Position numbers and translations under genes: made by a program. The notes under the pieces are model-generated. The model made no database searches, was not told the origin of the DNA, and saw only the letters and a list, made by a program, of their open reading frames with translations. A DNA stretch of 64,000 nt, taken from assembly GCA_910579275.1 (NCBI GenBank), contig CAJTTO010000011.1:1-64000 (forward strand), written 5' to 3'. This DNA is from an uncultured Lachnospiraceae bacterium (GTDB lineage Bacteria > Bacillota > Clostridia > Lachnospirales > Lachnospiraceae). Numbering within the stretch: the stretch's first letter is position 1; every line of letters begins with the position of its first letter. This document shows, piece after piece, positions 1-9,300 of this stretch.

Positions 1-24
1 GAATTTTTCCCTGTTGGAATTAAT

Positions 25-45
25 ATTGCGAACTTGTTTCGCAAT
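25..45. repeat. short hairpin ATTGCGAA/TTCGCAAT
   Basis: This is a perfect 8-bp inverted repeat with a 5-nt loop near the window start. It could be the end of a transcript or gene lying to the left, but no T-tract follows. Its function is unknown. Confidence 0.35.
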
Positions 46-90
46 CGCCTAATTATAACATTTTTGTATTATGTATTCAATTATTTACAG

Positions 91-135
91 GACTTGATGC
101 TTGAAACAGGAAGCCGAATGCTAAACTGCTTCTAC
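91..135 (+). mobile_element. decayed right end of MITE family 1
   Basis: The segment resembles the right-hand end of the 137-bp element found intact at 36316-36452. It keeps a CTTGATGCTTG block, then ACAGGAAGCCGAA, then a degraded CTAAACTGCTTCTAC where intact copies have GGCTGAACTGTTAC. The left end is absent. It is read as an old, truncated copy. Confidence 0.55.
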
Positions 136-225
136 TATTCATGGAGCAAAAATGCACAGAACTGTAAATTGCGTGAACACGATTCAGGCGTGAGGCGCGA
201 AATCTGTTTTCCTGCTTTTTCATCC

Positions 226-253
226 TTGAAATATTTATGGAAATTGATATAAT
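226..253 (+). promoter_or_regulatory. promoter of the C1 protease gene
   Basis: TTGAAA at 226-231 and TATAAT at 248-253 are separated by 16 bp, close to the sigma-A consensus. They end 26 bp before the start codon at 280. An AGGAGG ribosome binding site lies at 265-270. Confidence 0.6.
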
Positions 254-279
254 TACATTGGCAGAGGAGGTAATATACG

Positions 280-3200
280 ATGGGTGGCAGAGTGAAAAAA
301 ATAACAGCAATTGCTTTATGTATGATTCTGTGCATGACGAATGTGGAGTTATATGCGGCAGAGACAGATGACGTTGTTTCTGGCAGAAATAAAGACAGGG
401 CGAAGACGGCTACAGATGAAATGGTAGAGACCAATACATCGAACTTGTATCATGCAGAGAGCGAAATAATGGGCGCATCATCTGAAGATGCGGCAGGATT
501 TACCGATGTGGAAACGATTGAAAGCAGTGAGACAGAATTTATAGAAAAGAGTGAAACAGAGACAACAATAGATATAGAGAACGCGGAAACAGAGACAGGA
601 GAGACCAGTACAGAGACAGCCGAATCAGAGACAGAAGAGACAGAGACGATTGAAACAGAGACGGAGACGCTTGGAACGGAAACGGAGGAGACAGAGACGT
701 CTGGAATGGATGCGGAGGAGACAGAAACGCTTGGGACGGAAACAGACACTACAGAAACATTTGAGACGGAGACATTTGAGACAGAAATAACAGACGAGCA
801 GTCAGAGGAATCTGTTTCCGAGCTGCTTTCGGAGATTCAGGCTGAAGTGGACAGGCAGTTTCAAGCAGACGGATATTGTGCAAGCGGTTACATAGACAGC
901 GGATTTGAGGCGGATCGCCTTGGAAACCCGGCAGCCGGACGCAGGGCATTTGGGCTTTATGCAGACAGGGAAACTCTTCCGTCGGCGTACTCGGCAGTGG
1001 AAGCAGGACAGGTCTCTGCAATCAGAAATCAGGGGGCATGGGGTACATGCTGGTCGTTTGCGGCGATGGCGGCTGCGGAGAGTGCGTACAAGAAACTATA
1101 TGGAAAGGAAGCAGATCTGTCAGAGTCACATCTTGTAAATTTCTTTTACCATGACGGTCTGACGGGACCTGACGGGGGGCTGGAGGGGGATAAGGTGATT
1201 CCGCTGACTGCGCCCAAAGTAAATCAGGGAGGAAACAATGCATTTACGACGTTCGCTCTTGCGAGGTGGACTGGCGTTGCGGACGAGGCGCTGGACAGCA
1301 GTCTCGTCTATCCGCTCGAGGAATCATACCAGACAAAGGAACTGACGATAAGGGATGAATACGCATATCAGGATGTGCTGCATATGCAGAATGCGTACTG
1401 GCTGAACAAGAATGATCACGACAGCGTTAAGCAGGCGGTCATGGACAGAGGCGCAGTGAGCATCTACTATAGATATAGCAAGAACAATGACAGCGAGTAT
1501 GTGGATACGATATTGGAGAAATACGGGCAGGATAAATACAGCGGCCCGGCAGTTTACTACTATCAGCCGATGAGCGGGGAGGAAGGTCATGGTGTCGCGG
1601 TTGTAGGATGGGATGACAACTTTGACAGGAATAATTTTGCCTATACGTTTATGAACCAGCAGGAAATTCTTGCATTTGAGGGGGAGCCGCGTCTGCCCAA
1701 GGAGAATGGTGCGTGGCTTGTCAAGAACAGCTGGGGAAGTGAATATGGGGACGACGGATATTTCTGGATGTCCTACGAAGACGAATCTTTGTCTGATACA
1801 ATGCTTGTATTTGATTTTGAGAAAGCAGACAATTATGACCATATCTATCAGTATGACGGAGCGGTTGGTGTGCGATATCAGCAGGATGATGCGATAACAG
1901 CTGCTGCGGTATATACAGGCACAGGGAATCAAATGATTGAGGCGGTGGGCATTGGCATTGCGTCGGTGGAGACGGACTATACGGTGGAAGTTTATACAGG
2001 CTTAACAGACGGAAGTGACCCGCAGTCAGGAACGCTCTGCTCGAGGACAGAGGGGAGCACTGTGTTTCAGGGATATCATACAATTCAGCTTGATGAATAT
2101 GTTCTTGTGTCAGAGGGCGATAGGTTTAGCATTGTAGTAACCTTGTCCGGCGGAAAGGTAAATGATGAGCCGGACGCGGCTATTTTTGTGGATCAGTCAT
2201 ATGACAATAGTGGCGCAGTCCGCTTTATTGCTCAGACCAATCCTGGAGAGACATTTCTCAAAGAAGGCGAAGTCTGGAAGGATGCTGCTGGTGATGATAT
2301 GGAAACGAAGGTTACATATCGAATTAAGGCATACACATCGGACGGACAATTTGATATCCCGCAGGAAAATATTACACTGACAGCAGAAATGGTCAAGGAA
2401 GTTGAAGCGCAGGAATTTAGCGGTTCCCTCAATGAGCCACCCATCGAGATACGCTACATGGGCGAAGCGCTTACCCGCGATGTCGACTTTGAAGTTACCT
2501 ATTGGAACAATGACAGGGCGGCGGACAAAGACAGCGAGTCGGCTCCGAAGGTGGTTATAACGGGTATCGGAAAATACGCAGGGACGGTTGAACAGACATT
2601 TACCATTCTTCCCAAAGAGATTACTGAGGAGATGACGGTTCTCGGGGCAGTGCCATACAACGGAATGGCGCAGGATGACCTTGAAATACAAAACAATGGG
2701 ATTCGCCTTGAAAAAGGAATCGATTACACTGTCACATTTAACAAGGAACCCCGCAATGCGGGAACGTACACGGCAACGATCACAGGAATCAACAATTATG
2801 CGGGAACATTGGACGTGCCGCACACAATTACCAAAACCGTGATAACGGAGGAGATGGTAGTTGCGGCAGACGGTGCAGGCGTGATTCCGGCGCAAGAGTA
2901 TACAGGAAGCGCAGTGAAACCGGCTGTCAAAGTGCTGGTGGATGGTGTGGCACTGCCCGCCGGCAGTTATTCCGTGACATACAAGAACAATACAAATGCA
3001 GGCGCAAATGCCACGATTACGGTCACTGGAAAGGGGCAGTGTCAGGGAAAGGCAACAAAAACCTTTGCAATTAAGCCCAAACCGATAGAATCCGACTGCA
3101 TTGTTACCGTTGCAAAGGCAGTATATTCCGGTAAGGCACTGACACCCGCAGTCACGGTTAAGTGGAACAGAAAAACATTAAAAAAAGGAAAGGATTACAC

Positions 3201-5031
3201 AGTTTCCTATGAAAGGAACACACACGCAGCCGACGTGTTGTCTGCGGATGCACCATGCGTGACAGTGACAGGAATTGGAAATTACGCAGGCAGAATAACC
3301 CAGCCCTTTTCCATCCTGCCGAAGGAAATTGCCGAGAGCAGCATTACTGTGCAGATTGCATATGACGAAGCGGGCAGCAGGCTACGGGTAGCCGCGGGCA
3401 AAGAGGAGCTTGCAGAGACGCAGTATCAGAAAGATACAATAGTGATTTGCAAAGCCGGAACGGAAAACCGCGTCGGGATGGACGAACTTGCACTGGGTGA
3501 AAAATATGATATTAAAATTGCGCTCTGCGGCGATTACAAAGTCAAAAATAAAGATGCTGCGTTCAAAAAGAATGTTGTAAGCAGGAGAGATATCAATGCC
3601 CTTGATATTCGATTTGCGGATGAAGGCGCAGTCTATACTTACAACGCCAAGGCGCAGAAACCAAAGCTCACGATACAGGACGCGGAGGGAAATGCCATAA
3701 CTTCCGCCAACTATACGCTTTCATACAGCAATAATGTCAACGCCGGAAAAAATACTGCCAGTGTGACAATTACAGGAAAGGGAGCTTACGCCGGAACACG
3801 CAGACTGACATTTTCCATTGAAAAGAAAAAGTTAGACAACACAGCAATACAGCCAATCAAAGACCAGACTTATGCGCAAAAAGAAATATGTCCCACAGTC
3901 AAGGTGCTTGACGGCAAAAAAGCATTGAAGTCCGGAGCAGGAAAAGATTATACTGTTTTATATGGAAACAACGTCGATGTGGCCTACGATGAGGCAGGCA
4001 ATGTAACGGCAGGAGCCTATGCACAAATACAGCTGTCGGACAACTACGAAATGGATGCGGCGGCAGTGATGTATTTTAAGATTGTGCCTGCGTCTATATC
4101 GTCCATGACGCTTTCCGCTGCATTCTACACAGGTCAGCCCGTACTGCCGGACAAAGTAACCGTAAAGGCTGGAAAGTTGGTGGTTCCGGAAGACGCGTAT
4201 GCGTTGACGGCAGAGAATAACACGGCAGTTTCGACAAGTGCAGCGCTCACAGTGACTGCCAAAGCCGGTTCAAACTACAAGGGCAGCAAGACAAAGAAAT
4301 TTCGCATTGCCAAGCAGGAGCTGAAAAAGCTTGTGCTGCCAGTCATACCTGATTATCCATATCTCAATCAGCCGGTAACGTTTGAGGACTATCCGATTCA
4401 GGATTGGAATGGGCAGGACATTGGGGCAGACCAGTACGAGATTATATTTAAAAACAACAAGAAACCCGGAAAGGCTTCTGTAGTCTATAAGGCAAAAAGT
4501 GACGGACTCTACAAAGGAAGCGTGACGATAAAGTTCAATATCACAAAAGCGACGATGGCACAGGCGATTGACTATGAAAAGGCGCGCGTCATTCAGAAGC
4601 AATATACTGGAACAGAAATTACACTGACTGACGAGGAGCTTCGGCAGCTTGCCCCCATAAAGGACGCGGCAGATGGGTATTCTCTTCCATACACAGTGTC
4701 ATACAGCAAAAATATCAGCGCGGGAACAGCGGTTGTGCACCTGACAGGAACGAACTATCTGCATGGCAGCAAAAACATGTACTTCACTATCACGCCAAAG
4801 TCTGTGGACACACTGCAGATTGTGACAGGCACGAAACAGTTAAACTACAATAATGGTCAGCCTGTGTACCTGGAATTGAAAGAAGTAAGCGATCAAGGAA
4901 CGCTGCTCAGGCAGGGGAAGGATTACATCTGTTCCTATGCCAATACCACAAGGAAAGGGATTGCATGTCTGACGATTACAGGAGTCGGCAGCTACACAGG
5001 AACGAGATATATTTACTACAACATTATTTGA
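280..5031 (+). CDS. secreted papain-family (C1) cysteine protease with Ig-like repeats
   Basis: The 1583-residue product is predicted to be exported and to act outside the cell as a cysteine protease. A signal peptide covers residues 1-27. It is followed by a stalk to about residue 180 that is very rich in Thr and Glu. The C1 domain spans about 232-517 and shows a complete catalytic set: Gln251 (RNQG), Cys257 (GTCWSF), His437 (GHGVAVVGWD) and Asn483 (KNSWG). A region at about 518-690 resembles the lectin-like domain that often follows such proteases. About 11 units of roughly 80 residues with a YSNNVNAG...VTGKG core fill the rest. No LPXTG or SLH anchor is visible. The same kind of repeat ends the pectinase at 50138, so the repeats may attach both proteins to wall or mucus; that is inference. 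The start is fixed by AGGAGG 9 nt upstream. Confidence 0.88.
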   Translation: MGGRVKKITAIALCMILCMTNVELYAAETDDVVSGRNKDRAKTATDEMVETNTSNLYHAESEIMGASSEDAAGFTDVETIESSETEFIEKSETETTIDIENAETETGETSTETAESETEETETIETETETLGTETEETETSGMDAEETETLGTETDTTETFETETFETEITDEQSEESVSELLSEIQAEVDRQFQADGYCASGYIDSGFEADRLGNPAAGRRAFGLYADRETLPSAYSAVEAGQVSAIRNQGAWGTCWSFAAMAAAESAYKKLYGKEADLSESHLVNFFYHDGLTGPDGGLEGDKVIPLTAPKVNQGGNNAFTTFALARWTGVADEALDSSLVYPLEESYQTKELTIRDEYAYQDVLHMQNAYWLNKNDHDSVKQAVMDRGAVSIYYRYSKNNDSEYVDTILEKYGQDKYSGPAVYYYQPMSGEEGHGVAVVGWDDNFDRNNFAYTFMNQQEILAFEGEPRLPKENGAWLVKNSWGSEYGDDGYFWMSYEDESLSDTMLVFDFEKADNYDHIYQYDGAVGVRYQQDDAITAAAVYTGTGNQMIEAVGIGIASVETDYTVEVYTGLTDGSDPQSGTLCSRTEGSTVFQGYHTIQLDEYVLVSEGDRFSIVVTLSGGKVNDEPDAAIFVDQSYDNSGAVRFIAQTNPGETFLKEGEVWKDAAGDDMETKVTYRIKAYTSDGQFDIPQENITLTAEMVKEVEAQEFSGSLNEPPIEIRYMGEALTRDVDFEVTYWNNDRAADKDSESAPKVVITGIGKYAGTVEQTFTILPKEITEEMTVLGAVPYNGMAQDDLEIQNNGIRLEKGIDYTVTFNKEPRNAGTYTATITGINNYAGTLDVPHTITKTVITEEMVVAADGAGVIPAQEYTGSAVKPAVKVLVDGVALPAGSYSVTYKNNTNAGANATITVTGKGQCQGKATKTFAIKPKPIESDCIVTVAKAVYSGKALTPAVTVKWNRKTLKKGKDYTVSYERNTHAADVLSADAPCVTVTGIGNYAGRITQPFSILPKEIAESSITVQIAYDEAGSRLRVAAGKEELAETQYQKDTIVICKAGTENRVGMDELALGEKYDIKIALCGDYKVKNKDAAFKKNVVSRRDINALDIRFADEGAVYTYNAKAQKPKLTIQDAEGNAITSANYTLSYSNNVNAGKNTASVTITGKGAYAGTRRLTFSIEKKKLDNTAIQPIKDQTYAQKEICPTVKVLDGKKALKSGAGKDYTVLYGNNVDVAYDEAGNVTAGAYAQIQLSDNYEMDAAAVMYFKIVPASISSMTLSAAFYTGQPVLPDKVTVKAGKLVVPEDAYALTAENNTAVSTSAALTVTAKAGSNYKGSKTKKFRIAKQELKKLVLPVIPDYPYLNQPVTFEDYPIQDWNGQDIGADQYEIIFKNNKKPGKASVVYKAKSDGLYKGSVTIKFNITKATMAQAIDYEKARVIQKQYTGTEITLTDEELRQLAPIKDAADGYSLPYTVSYSKNISAGTAVVHLTGTNYLHGSKNMYFTITPKSVDTLQIVTGTKQLNYNNGQPVYLELKEVSDQGTLLRQGKDYICSYANTTRKGIACLTITGVGSYTGTRYIYYNII

Positions 5032-5064
5032 CATCGCCGGAAAAGGCGTATAAGATGATGTTAG

Positions 5065-5269
5065 AAAAAGCCAGAAATCCTTATAAATGTGAGGTTTGTA
5101 ACAGTTTAGCCAGAACTTTGCACTTGCTGCAAAGTTCGTGAAACAGCATAGTGGCTAAGGTGCATCAAGCCACGGTACGTGGCTTTGACACCACGAAGTG
5201 GTTTTGCATGGCTTGATGCTTGTAACAGGAAGCCGAAGGCTGAACTGTTACTAAGGTTTCTGGCTTTTT
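5065..5269. terminator. bidirectional terminator split by a mobile element
   Basis: AAAAAGCCAGAAA at 5065-5077 and its exact reverse complement TTTCTGGCTTTTT at 5257-5269 form a 13-bp stem with A-rich and T-rich outer ends. This is a classical bidirectional rho-independent terminator between the convergent C1 protease and Rpn-like genes. The two arms are now separated by the element at 5098-5251. Removing the element and one copy of its target duplication restores an ordinary hairpin. Confidence 0.8.
5098..5251 (+). mobile_element. MITE family 1, copy A (154 bp)
   Basis: The ends are GTAACAGTTTAGCC and GGCTGAACTGTTAC, near-perfect terminal inverted repeats. It is flanked by TGAGGTTT (5090-5097) and TAAGGTTT (5252-5259), an 8-bp target duplication with one mismatch. 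Inside are a TTTGCA...TGCAAA hairpin, a GCATCAAGCC...GGCTTGATGC hairpin and a subterminal GTAACAG...CTGTTAC hairpin. No protein is encoded. It is longer than copies B and C because of an extra small hairpin near 5170-5190. Confidence 0.85.
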
Positions 5270-5275
5270 AAGCAG

Positions 5276-5792
5276 TTAATAGTATTTTTGGACATCCTCT
5301 CTTGTGACATTGCAATATTCTTCATTCTTAATTACTGTCTGGAAGACGGATTCGAAGTCAGGCAGGAAATTTTTTAAGCTGTAAATAAGAGCCTTAAGTC
5401 CCTCCTCGCGCCCTTCTTCTCGTCCTTCCTCGCGCCCTTCTTCTCGAATACTTTCAGTATATATTTTTTCATCAAATTCTGTAATGCACACGTTCATCAC
5501 CTCCGCTTTGTGTCTGACCAAAAAATTCTTCATAATACCATCCGCAATGCAGCTGTCAACAGCTGTGTTTACCGCGTTTACTGTGTTCATGCCGCAATTT
5601 TGGTTTCGGCGAATCCTGTTAATTAGTTCCATATATTCTGACAATGGTTTGCACTTCAGGAGCAGCGCATCATTTTTGCCCTTGTTTAAGTTATAGACTG
5701 TGGCAGTCCATTCAAAATCACCGCTGTCGTTTCTCAAACCGCAGCCGGAAAAGGCGGTCTTTATATTTTGTGTTTATCGTTGTGTTTGCCAT
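5276..5792 (-). pseudogene. Rpn-type PD-(D/E)xK nuclease/transposase remnant
   Basis: An N-terminal start survives at 5792 (MANTTINTKYKDRLFR, preceded by AAGGAGAC), but the frame runs into a stop after about 24 codons. A second open piece, 5276-5737, carries the C-terminal half typical of the family. It includes the VYNLNKGKN stretch, a VMNVCITEF motif and a repeated REEG run before a helical tail. Most of the nuclease core between these parts is missing. The gene is therefore an internally deleted, frameshifted relic of a recombination-promoting nuclease. It converges on the C1 protease gene and shares its terminator. Confidence 0.75.
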
Positions 5793-5880
5793 ATGCTGTC
5801 TCCTTTTTAATAGTATAACAATTTTATGTGATATATTCAATTCTCATTTAAGAGATTTAAGGATTAAAGGGTAAGTAAAC

Positions 5881-6023
5881 GTTACTGTTCAGACACTCGC
5901 CAAAATAGTGGGAATCATGCGACAAAATGCTTGCCTTTTAGCATTTTGTGTGCATAATCTGTTATCATTCACACCTCAATAGCTTGTATACCGATAAAAG
6001 CTGGCGTGGGTGTGAATTGTAAC
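5881..6023 (+). mobile_element. MITE family 2, copy 1 (143 bp)
   Basis: The left end GTTACTGTTCAGAC...CGCCA and the right end TGGCG...GTGTGAATTGTAAC are imperfect inverted repeats matching at about 16 of 22 positions. AAGTAAAC occurs immediately before (5873-5880) and after (6024-6031), a perfect 8-bp target duplication. The interior holds a strong hairpin (ACAAAATGC...GCATTTTGT) and ATTCACACC...GGTGTGAAT. No protein is encoded. It sits in the gap between the Rpn remnant and the first giant gene. Confidence 0.85.
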
Positions 6024-6185
6024 AAGTAAACAGTAGCTTACAAATGCAAAAAAAGTCATATTTTGCCACCACTATTTGTGCAAACTGAAAGATGAATTCA
6101 AAATAACACACATATAGCACAAAAAGTCTAAGTTTTTTGTGTAAAAGATTGTTAATATAAACGAAAAGAATATAGCCAAAAGGGG

Positions 6186-6245
6186 TTACCAAAAAGAGAA
6201 ATGTTAAGTATAATCAGTTATGTGGGACTGGCAATTTTTGCCAGT
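6186..6245 (+). promoter_or_regulatory. candidate promoter with adjacent hairpin
   Basis: TTACCA at 6186-6191 and TATAAT at 6209-6214 are 17 bp apart. They are followed by a perfect ACTGGCAA-TTT-TTGCCAGT palindrome at 6227-6245, in what would be the early transcript. The palindrome could be an operator or an attenuator for the giant gene at 6320. The remaining sequence from 6032 to 6319 is AT-rich with no other feature I can support, apart from the ribosome binding site. Confidence 0.4.
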
Positions 6246-6319
6246 AAGTTTATTTGACAATGCAATAAATGACACATGATGCTGATTAACCTGATATAAT
6301 TTGGAAGGAGACTACGAAA

Positions 6320-9300
6320 ATGTTTAGACGAAAACAGTTTAAACGTGCTTTGTCCAAGCATGTCCTGCCAGCCATACTGAGTGTGGCAATGGCATTCCAG
6401 TCAATGCCGGCGACTGCATTGGCGTCGGAAAGTCAGGCGGTGGAAGAGATCGCGCTGGACGAAAACGCAGAACCGGACAGCGTCGTTGATGATGCGTCGG
6501 ATGCTGCGCAGGACGACAGTGCCAAGACAATGGACAACGAGGAATCGACCGGAAACGAAAATGAGAGTGATGCCCCGGTATCTGATGGGCAGCCACAATC
6601 GGAGGCGGCATCCGCGCAGGAGACCGAGGAGTCCGCTGCCGGAGAGCTGCTGTCCGACGAGGAAACAGACGCTGCCGAGACAGAGACTACGGTTGAGATA
6701 GCGGCGGAGGGCGAGACGCCGACCCAGACCCAGACGGAAGAGGGCGCCACGGATGCCGCGGCAGATGTCGCAAGAATTGTTCTTGATGACAAAAAAGCGG
6801 ATGCCTATGCGCAGGCGGATAATGGATTTACCCGTGTGCTTGCCGAAAAGGGTTTGTGCTTTGTCACGGAGTACGCAGCGGAGAGCAATATCAGTGATTT
6901 TCAGCAGGCGGCAGCCGGCTGGATTCATGTAGAAGTTGACGGAGAGACGGTCGATGCGCTGAAGGACAAGCTTACATACAGCTGGGTAAAAAAGGCCGTG
7001 GCAGAGGGCGAGACAGATACGCAGCTGGTCAATGCATTCCCGACAGACGCAGGAATATATGTGCTGACTGTTTCCATGGACTTGTCCGACTTACATGGTC
7101 TGTGTGAAAAAGTGGAAAGTGACCTGACGATTTTTCTGACAATTGAGAAAGCAGATATTGAGATTGTGTTTGACAAGACAGTGGCACCCGGAAAAACTGC
7201 GGGAGAGTACTTAAACACAGTGAATGAGAGCTATATAGTCAGATACAAGGACAAGAAATACAATGTCAGCAGGGATATCTTAGGGATAGAGAATACCACG
7301 CTGCCGATGCACCTTTTTGTTTTGGACGAAAATGGTGTACGCCAGCCGATGGACGAGACAGAACGGTTTGGCAGGGACAAGGATTATGTCTTGGAAATAG
7401 GGCATATTGCCCTCACGGAGAACGCGGCTGCGAACTACAAGCTGTTCGTGGAGGACGCCTATCGAATCGAAGTGGGCGAGCGCCGGAAAACGCAAGTCCG
7501 TTTCCAGAGAAAAGACGCCGGAGAGGACTTAATCCAGATATACACGCCGGAAAAAGTCTGGACGATAGACGAGGTGTCAGAAGGGCTTTTTGCGGATGCG
7601 GCGACAGATGCGTCAGGAGCGGCCACGACAGCGGGCGGCGCACCGGCTGTATACGCGCAGGACAAAGACGGTGCGTACAATACCGTGCTCGAGGGAGTGG
7701 TTCCGGAGGCAAAATGGTATACGCGCATTTACTTAAATAATGGAAACGATTATACTGTCGACGAGAAGGCAGGGGAAATCAAGGACGGTTCGTATGTCTA
7801 CAAGCCAATGGATTCTGACCCCGCTGATGCAGGCGAGTATTTTATCATATGGAGTTATGCCGGTGATGACGGCGCGTATGAAAAGTCGCACAGCGAGGCG
7901 GTCAGGTTCACGGTTGACCCGGCGCCTATTGTCATCAAGGTCGATCCGGAAAGCCTGACAACGGCTGACTTCCGCGACGGAATGGATGCGGATGCTGTCA
8001 CAAAGGCGCTGTCTGCCATTTCTTATCATGTTTATCCGCTGGTAAAAAATGAGACAACTGGCGCAATGGAAGCGGGAAGCGCCGCGCTGGAAACGCCGGC
8101 AGGTTTTTGGGGTACGTCATATAGCGGCAGCGTGACGGCGGAGGACAAGAACAAGACACAGTATTACGTGCCGGAGTTTATCCTCGAGCGCCGTATCACG
8201 ACAATAACAAAGAAGGGTGAGACGCCGGCTGTCGCTGATCCCAAGACCGTCAAGTGGGAGGAAGTCAAAGGGGCGCTCAAGGTTTCCGTAGATGATGCGG
8301 ATGAACTCAAAACGATAGCCCTTCCGTTTGGTGTGTCGGCTAGTGATCTGGAATCGGCAGCATTTGAGTTCAGAGTCCGATTTACAGGGAACAAGGTTCT
8401 GTATGATAATAATGGCGACGAACTGCAGGCTGCGAAGAACAAACTGCTGATAACGGATGTGACCACCAATTCCGCCAACAGAAATTATCTTGCGGACATC
8501 ACGACAAAGACACTCGAGGATACGGCGCTGCCTGTTCCTGTTGAGGGGATGCGCACCGAGAACGTGCAAATCGTGACGGACGGCATTGTGGATGCATTTA
8601 AATCAGACAATAAGGATGTGCTGGATTCCGGTGCGGCAGACAATGTCCCTCAGGGGACGCTGGAAAATCCGGCTGCAAAAATTTATGACAAAAATGCACT
8701 TTTCATGGATCGTGCTTCCTATAAGCAGGCAAAGGTCCACAAAATGAGTGCCGACGGCGGAATCGGAGACGCGCTTTCCGTCTCGCCGACAGATGATGCG
8801 CTTTCCTACACTTGGAGCTATGCGACACTGGACAAATATGAGGCGTATCTGGAAAAGTGGGATGAGGAACAGAGACAGTACAAGGATTTTGACGCGTTCA
8901 ACCAGAGTAATTCCGGTATGCTAGGCTGGACGGATGCGGCGGACGGTACATTTGACACCTTTAAAAATGCAGGCTTATACCGCCTGACAGTAACCTACAA
9001 TGATCCGGAGTATGCGTACCATTCTGCGGAAGCGGAAGTGTTTTTCAAAGTGGTGCGGCAGGAAGTCCTCATCGTTCCGGCAGAGCGGTATGCCAAGGCC
9101 GGCGAGAGCATTTCAGCAATGAAAGCGGGACTGGGGAACGTCAACAAGGAAGACGTTACCATTTATAAGCTTCCCCACAACAGCATGGACGAATTTGAAG
9201 CGCTCTCGGATGACGCGAAGGCAGGCTGTGTGCTTCCGACAGAGGAGGAAATAGCCGAATATGAGGCAGAAAACGGTCACAAGCCGGATATGAGTCTTAG

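Noticed and set aside
5098..5251. Riboswitch or attenuator after the protease gene
   Set aside because: The same sequence recurs at unrelated sites with 8-bp target duplications, which marks it as a mobile element.
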